Source: Bilabrum cf. latius
Lineage: Eukaryota; Bigyra: Bicosoecida; Bigyra; Bicosoecida
Direction of reading: 5' to 3'
DNA: 64,000 nucleotides
NCBI GenBank assembly: GCA_965178125.1
Contig: OZ237762.1
Coordinates: 372,001-436,000 of the forward strand
The translations under genes and the position numbers were made by a program. The first letter of the stretch is position 1; every line of letters begins with the position of its first letter. Below are positions 59,401-64,000 of this stretch, piece by piece. The notes under the pieces are model-generated. The model made no database searches and had not been told where the DNA came from. It saw only the letters and a list, made by a program, of their open reading frames with translations.

Positions 59401-62400
59401 ACAGAATTCGGCGACCCCGGCTCCGCGTTGCTCGCGACTCTAGACCGTCCGCCGAGGCCACGAGTTCCCGGTGATTTGATCCCCGACCGGCCTCGGAAGC
59501 TGAGCAGGTTCGGGTTGCTGGCACTATGATCCTCCCCGCCAGCCACCTCGGATCGGAACGAGGAGATGCTAGCAGCCGTGGGTACTCGCATGAGCGATCT
59601 AGGCTGCTGGGTCGGGGCAGCCACCGGGGAACCAACGGGGGCCTTGTCGACGGGCATGTTGCCTGTCCCATCCTCGTGCTGCTTCTCTCCTTCCTCCAGT
59701 TCCTGTGCTTCGGCGTCGGGCTCCACGGCGCTCGTCAGTGTGCCAAGCGCATCTTTCCGGATCTGCGCCGTTCTGAGCGAATCCTCGTGCATCTGACGCA
59801 GCAGTCGCAGAGAGTACGCCTTAGATAGGGCAAGTGCCGACATGGGCGCATGGGCTGCAATGGGCACGAGAGCTGGCAGCGTGCCAGCGCGCACAATCGC
59901 GCGCCTGCACGACTGCGACCTGGATAGCCCTGCCACAACACGTACCGCATCCACGATGATGGGCAGCGGCAGCAGCGTGCTACTTGCGCTAGTGCTTTCA
60001 TGCAGATGCTGCAGAGACGTTGTCTCGTCCTCGGATCGATCTTCCATCCCACTCACGCTGCCTCCCAGTTGCGACTATGGCAATCCATGTCCTGTGCCCT
60101 CAGGCACGTCAGTCTCGCCTACAGCAGCAAGCCTAGGCGCCTGGTGGTGCAGGAACTTGGCGACTGTTGGACCGTCCCCGAGCGCCTCGCCCTCCAGTCC
60201 TACTGGAGATGCGGCCGAGGATTCGCTGATTGAAAAGAATCTTCCCTTGGCCCTACGAGCCTTGATGCTTTCCGCCGCGTGCACAACGATGGAAAACAGC
60301 CGATGGCTCACGTCCTGCTCGTTCACGAGACCACGCACCAGCTGGAATGGGTCGTTCCTCCTTGGTGCCAAGACGTGCATCATCGCACTCACCACACCAA
60401 GACGAACCATGATGCGAGACGCGAGTTCCCCGCCTCTGGCAGGCTTCTGGCCCTCGCTGAAAGCAGGCCCGCGCTGATCGGTGCCATCAGTCTGCTCATC
60501 TTCTGGTTCCTCGAACGTGCAGAGGTTTCGCAGCGCAGCGATGGCGAAGCTGATCACCTACACGGCGCGCTGGCAGAGGTGCGGCGCAGGTGTGCCGTCG
60601 GCCAGTGTGGGCCCTTTGCGCCTCTCCCGGGCCATCACGATGGCATCCAGAAGCATCTGCTGGCGCAGCTTCTCGTTTTCTTCTTCCTGCTTCCTGCGTG
60701 CGATCAGCGCCCGCTCCTTCTCCTCGTCTTCGAGTTGCCCGCCGACAACCGACTGCGACTGCGACTGCCCAGTGAACGTAAGCACCGTGTGCCTTCGGAC
60801 CGTGGGTGACTCAGGCGAACGCCCCGAAACACCCGCACTAGGCTCAGACGTCGACGTGGACTCCTGGTCCGACGCGGCAGGCGCCGGCGCGGGTGGCGGC
60901 TGCAGCGTGCGATACGCGATGTCAAGCAGGTGAAGAAGCGTGCGCACACCATCCCCAGTCGCTGTGCCAAACCGCTTCTGCCCCTCGGCCTGGTCCTCGT
61001 CCTCACCTGCGGATGATTTGCGTGCGGTATTTTCAGCGTGCCGCTCCTTGCTGTCTCTCGAGAACGGCACCTTCGAGATCGATGCTCCCGAGTCTCGGCG
61101 GCCGGTTTGTTCGCTCGTGTCCCCAGCTTCGCTCTTCAGTGCGTCGCCATCCAGCGGCTTTGATCGCGAACCCTTACCGCCGCGCTACTCGCCTGTTGCT
61201 GGTGCCCGGGCCTTAGGCAGCTTGACGTCGCCAGAACCCCGAATCAAATATTTTTTTGTGGAATCGTGGCAGGACAGGTTGTACAGGACATTTGCCGCCA
61301 GTACTGCCCTTTCGTCCAGGTCAGTAGGGAACAGCGCGCCTACGTACTCTTCGTAGGCCTTCGGGTCCCTCATCTTCTCGCCGCGGAGGTAGTACCGCGC
61401 GTGCTCCGGGGTACCGCGTGGTGCGAGGGGGTCGCCAACGTAGGCAGACTGATTTCCACCTCGAGTGCCTGACGCCACGCTGGATGAGTCGTCGTCGTGC
61501 ATCCCGGACGCCTCCTGAGACATGCGCCTCCCGCGGTTTTCTCCTCCCCCTTGTGCAGGAAGGGGACTTCCCATGGTGGTTTCAGCATGTACGGGCGGCT
61601 GGCAGGCCTTGGCATACCGCATGACAGCAGCGGTGATTCCCTGCTGACAGGCTCGGCTTGCCGTGTCCTCGTCCCCACAAGCCCTGGCGGCAGCGAGTAA
61701 ACACATGCGCGTGACTCTCGAGTCAGCGTGACAGCTGTCAAGCATGTGCCCCACCGCAATGGCAAGGCCATGTCTCCACGCCCACCCCGATTCGTTGTGG
61801 AACGATATGCGTCCGATTGCGACCGCCATCTTGCGAAGCGTCTTGCGCGCCCCGAGCACGGTCTACATCTAAGTCACAGCATGCGCTGCAATAAGCGCCT
61901 GTGTGTCCGTTGTGGTTGGACTCACGCATTGGGCTGCCGCTGCAGCATCTGCCTCAGATGGATACGAGCGCCCTCCATGCTATCCAGAGTGGCTCGCGCT
62001 CTGCACGGCAACACCAGTGGCGGACTGTTCCCCGAGCTTGGATGCGCGCCCGCTTGCGCCTGCAAGATCCGTTGAATCCGCGCTCTGACCGTGCTCATCG
62101 TCTTCGATGGACGCTTCCAAAATCTTGTCATCTTCCAAAGAGGAGTCGACAAACTCACGGGAGGCACCGCCGCCGCCGCCGCGGTTACCGTGCGATCCCA
62201 TCGGTGTGCGTGACCCTAGTCCCGCAGGCTGCGAGTTCTGCCTCCCGAACCCGTGCGTCTGCAGCCGCAGCCTCCTCGTGGCGGCCTAATATTTCTGATA
62301 GTACTAAGCAAATGCACTTGCGGCATTGGATGCCTCGACGGCGTGGTCCGCATAGCTGGCCGCAAGCGGCTCCATGGCGGGGTCTCCGGGTGCCCTGCCC

Positions 62401-64000
62401 TCAGGGCCAAAAGGACCCGACAGCTCCGTGATGGCAGGTACCGCTTCCGCAAACGCCCTGCCGCAGTAGCCCTTCAAGGCGCTTGTGATTCCATGCCTTG
62501 ACTGCACCAACCTAGTGAGACCTCGCACACACCTCCGCAAGATCCACGACGCAAACAGGAGGCTAGAAGAGTCCAGATCCGAACTGGCTGTGGCTTGGGT
62601 AGGAACAGCAGCGTCAGCCTCAAAGTCTCCACTCCCGTACGATTCGGCGTCCTAGTCTTCGCTTGCTACGCTTGACTTGGAGTGCTTGCGCTGCTTTCGC
62701 TCTACATCCGCTCTCGAAGAAGCCTTGTGCGCATTGAGCAGGGCGACGTAGCACAGACGGATGGCATCGCAGAACATATGCGTGACCCCATCTGCACTCA
62801 GCTTGTTGAGCGCTACCGCCTGTCGAGTAAGAGGTTCTGCGATCCTCGCAGCTGCAACGCACTGCAAGCGGGGACCCAGCCAAAACCACGATCCACGCAA
62901 GTCGTTCACAACGCTTGAAGCCAGCAGGGCCCTCCGCCCTGCGCCTGGATCACAGGCGATGTTGGCCAGCGCCTGCACGGCGCAGGTTGACACGAATGCA
63001 TCACGAGCGATGGTGCGCCTGCTCGGGCTGACGCCCTAGGCCTCTTCGTCTATCGAGACCGGTCGCAAGAGCCCAAGAATCGCAGGCACGCCCATGCCTC
63101 GGGCCAGAACGGGTCGATTACTGGGAGATGTGCTGAGGTTATAGAGAGTGGTGGCCAGCAGGCACCTCATGCTGCCCTGTGCGCGACGGGAAAGGTCTGC
63201 CAGGGCGAGCACGACGGGCGAGTCGAGCGCAGAGGCAGCCAACTCTGCCTCGCTGGCGACATCGGCAGCAGGCGTACCATCTGGCAAGCAAGTCAGCTGG
63301 ATGCCAGTCATGGCGGCCACATTGGCAAGCACTGACGGAAGCGGCTACTGGATGGAAGAGAGGTTGGCCAAGGCCTCGGCGCATTCGTGCCTCGTGCGCG
63401 GGCTGTCCGAGTCCTTCACAACCCTAACGAGTGCGTCCAACGCACCCTCTGCCAGTATGCGAGGCCTGTTCTCCGCCTGTCGACTGAGGTCCCGGATGGC
63501 CCTGGCACATTCCTGCCTCAGTGATCTTTGCATGAGCTTGGTCGCGAATCGCTCGTCAAGCACTGGCCCGCCCCAGCCGAAGCTGCGCCTGCTTGATCGG
63601 ATCTTCCTACCACTCGGGCCCACCTATGACGGCCTGCGGATTGGCTCTCCGTCCCTCACAAATGTAAGAATATCTCGCTCGCTGGAGCCGGGGATGATGC
63701 CCGAAGACCTCTTCTTCGTCAAGCCTCGCCTGGGAGCGTCAGTGGAGAATACTTGCGTCCCTGGTGCTGCGGGCTCGTTCTCCTGCGCCTTTGCGTAGTA
63801 TTCCATCGCAATGTGCTCGAATTCGGCCTAGCCGTCATCAGCCATGCCGGTGGGTATGTCCAGTCCCACGATGCTGTCCTTGCTATCTTTACTGCCTGCT
63901 CTTGACCTCTGGGCGTACGAAGAACGGCTAGCCGGTCGGTCAAATAGGGAACGTTTCGAGTCTTTCCTCATGGAATGCCTGCCTCGACTGCTGCTACCAT
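47409..64000 (-). CDS. Giant ARM-repeat / IQ-motif protein, at least 5,530 codons (5' end outside window)
   Basis: One reading frame runs from the right window edge to TAA 47409-47411. Joins between open segments were checked and no TAA or TGA was seen. It is crossed only by 32 TAGs, including a TAGTAG pair at 55704-55709. The upstream part carries many armadillo-type helices: RQECARAIRDLSRQAENRP, RTRHECAEALANLSSIQ, LATTLYNLSTSPSNRP, VQALANIACDPGAGRR, VRQEAIASMFNLSLIEGSER, SIAQGLYNLSCSPKSSVRK, and AKVLCNLSQESSSRSLLVS. Between them lie long Ser/Gly/Ala or acidic linkers. Around 50280-50300 is a Gln run containing two TAGs. About 48200-49175 holds six IQ-motif repeats, followed by a basic C-terminus (LNKVRKMDPEKINPTLRKR). 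IQ motifs bind calmodulin-like light chains and ARM repeats bind protein partners, so this looks like a cytoskeletal or ciliary-type scaffold; that is inference. No intron was seen. Confidence 0.88.
48190..49180 (-). repeat. Six tandem 174-bp repeats encoding IQ-motif/coiled-coil units
   Basis: Each unit encodes 58 residues: ARIQAVARGRAARAEAAKAK followed by an Ala/Glu/Lys-rich helix with AEAQAKRDAE and AEAKAQEAEQ. The core IQAVARGRAAR fits IQxxxRGxxxR. Units differ by few synonymous changes and by Lys-His/Lys-Gln and Ala/Val swaps, showing recent amplification. The last unit (near 48190) is truncated and joins a new sequence. Confidence 0.93.

Noticed and set aside
1-64000. Explaining the TAGs by pseudogenes, sequencing errors or programmed readthrough
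   Set aside because: No TAA, TGA or frameshift accompanies them; conserved motifs flank them intact; and their number (99) and presence in nearly every gene do not fit leaky single sites.
1-64000. TAA also reassigned (as in ciliate or ulvophyte codes)
   Set aside because: TAA ends four genes after complete domains and none was seen inside a gene.

Overview
This is a GC-rich, gene-dense piece of a eukaryotic nuclear genome. The proteins are eukaryotic: a TM9SF/endomembrane-70 protein, V-ATPase subunit d, an inositol-pentakisphosphate 2-kinase, PAQR receptors, multi-bromodomain, cyclin, RING and ML-domain proteins. Genes carry GT-AG introns of about 100-280 nt, but only the shorter conserved ones do. 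About 58 of 64 kb is coding.

The main result is that the standard genetic code does not work here. When TAG is read as an amino acid and only TAA and TGA are stops, dozens of apparently separate ORFs join, without any frame change, into 21 coherent genes. By hand count these contain 99 in-frame TAG codons (about 0.5% of codons). No in-frame TAA or TGA was seen in the stretches checked. All 20 gene ends lying inside the window use TGA (16) or TAA (4), never TAG. Two TAGs fall on columns that are glutamine in the protein family: the siroheme-synthase methyltransferase at 4670-4672 and the inositol-phosphate kinase at 22573-22575. Others sit inside glutamine runs. The proposed code is therefore UAG = Gln, with UAA and UGA as stops. 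UAG-only reassignment is uncommon among nuclear codes. The lineage cannot be named from this window.

Layout. 1-1116 (+): 3' end of an acidic protein. 1429-3528 (-): TM9SF. 3722-5353 (-): siroheme-type uroporphyrinogen methyltransferase. 5581-11181 (-): ARM-like protein of 1,866 residues. 11457-18083 (-): multi-bromodomain protein of 2,208 residues. 18127-20088 (+): RING protein. 20152-21783 (-): SR-like protein. 21796-24159 (+): IPK1. 24364-26070 (-): phosphate-type MFS transporter. 26473-27282 (-): unknown membrane protein. 27620-32566 (-): mucin-like type I surface protein. 32760-34415 (-): V-ATPase d. 35121-36788 (+): secreted or anchored protein. 36992-38255 (+) and 38469-39646 (-): inverted PAQR pair. 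39924-41786 (-): SLC49-like MFS. 41878-43722 (-): coiled-coil protein. 44093-45460 (+): cyclin with a huge Ala-Gly repeat. 45943-46814 (-): ML-domain protein. 46912-47202 (-): 80-residue membrane protein. 47409 to beyond 64000 (-): a giant intronless gene of at least 5,530 codons with ARM repeats and IQ-motif repeats.

There is no operon logic. Genes are packed with short intergenic gaps (12 to about 700 bp) and several divergent starts. Functional themes are membrane traffic and transport, chromatin and signalling, but the unifying feature is the recoded TAG.
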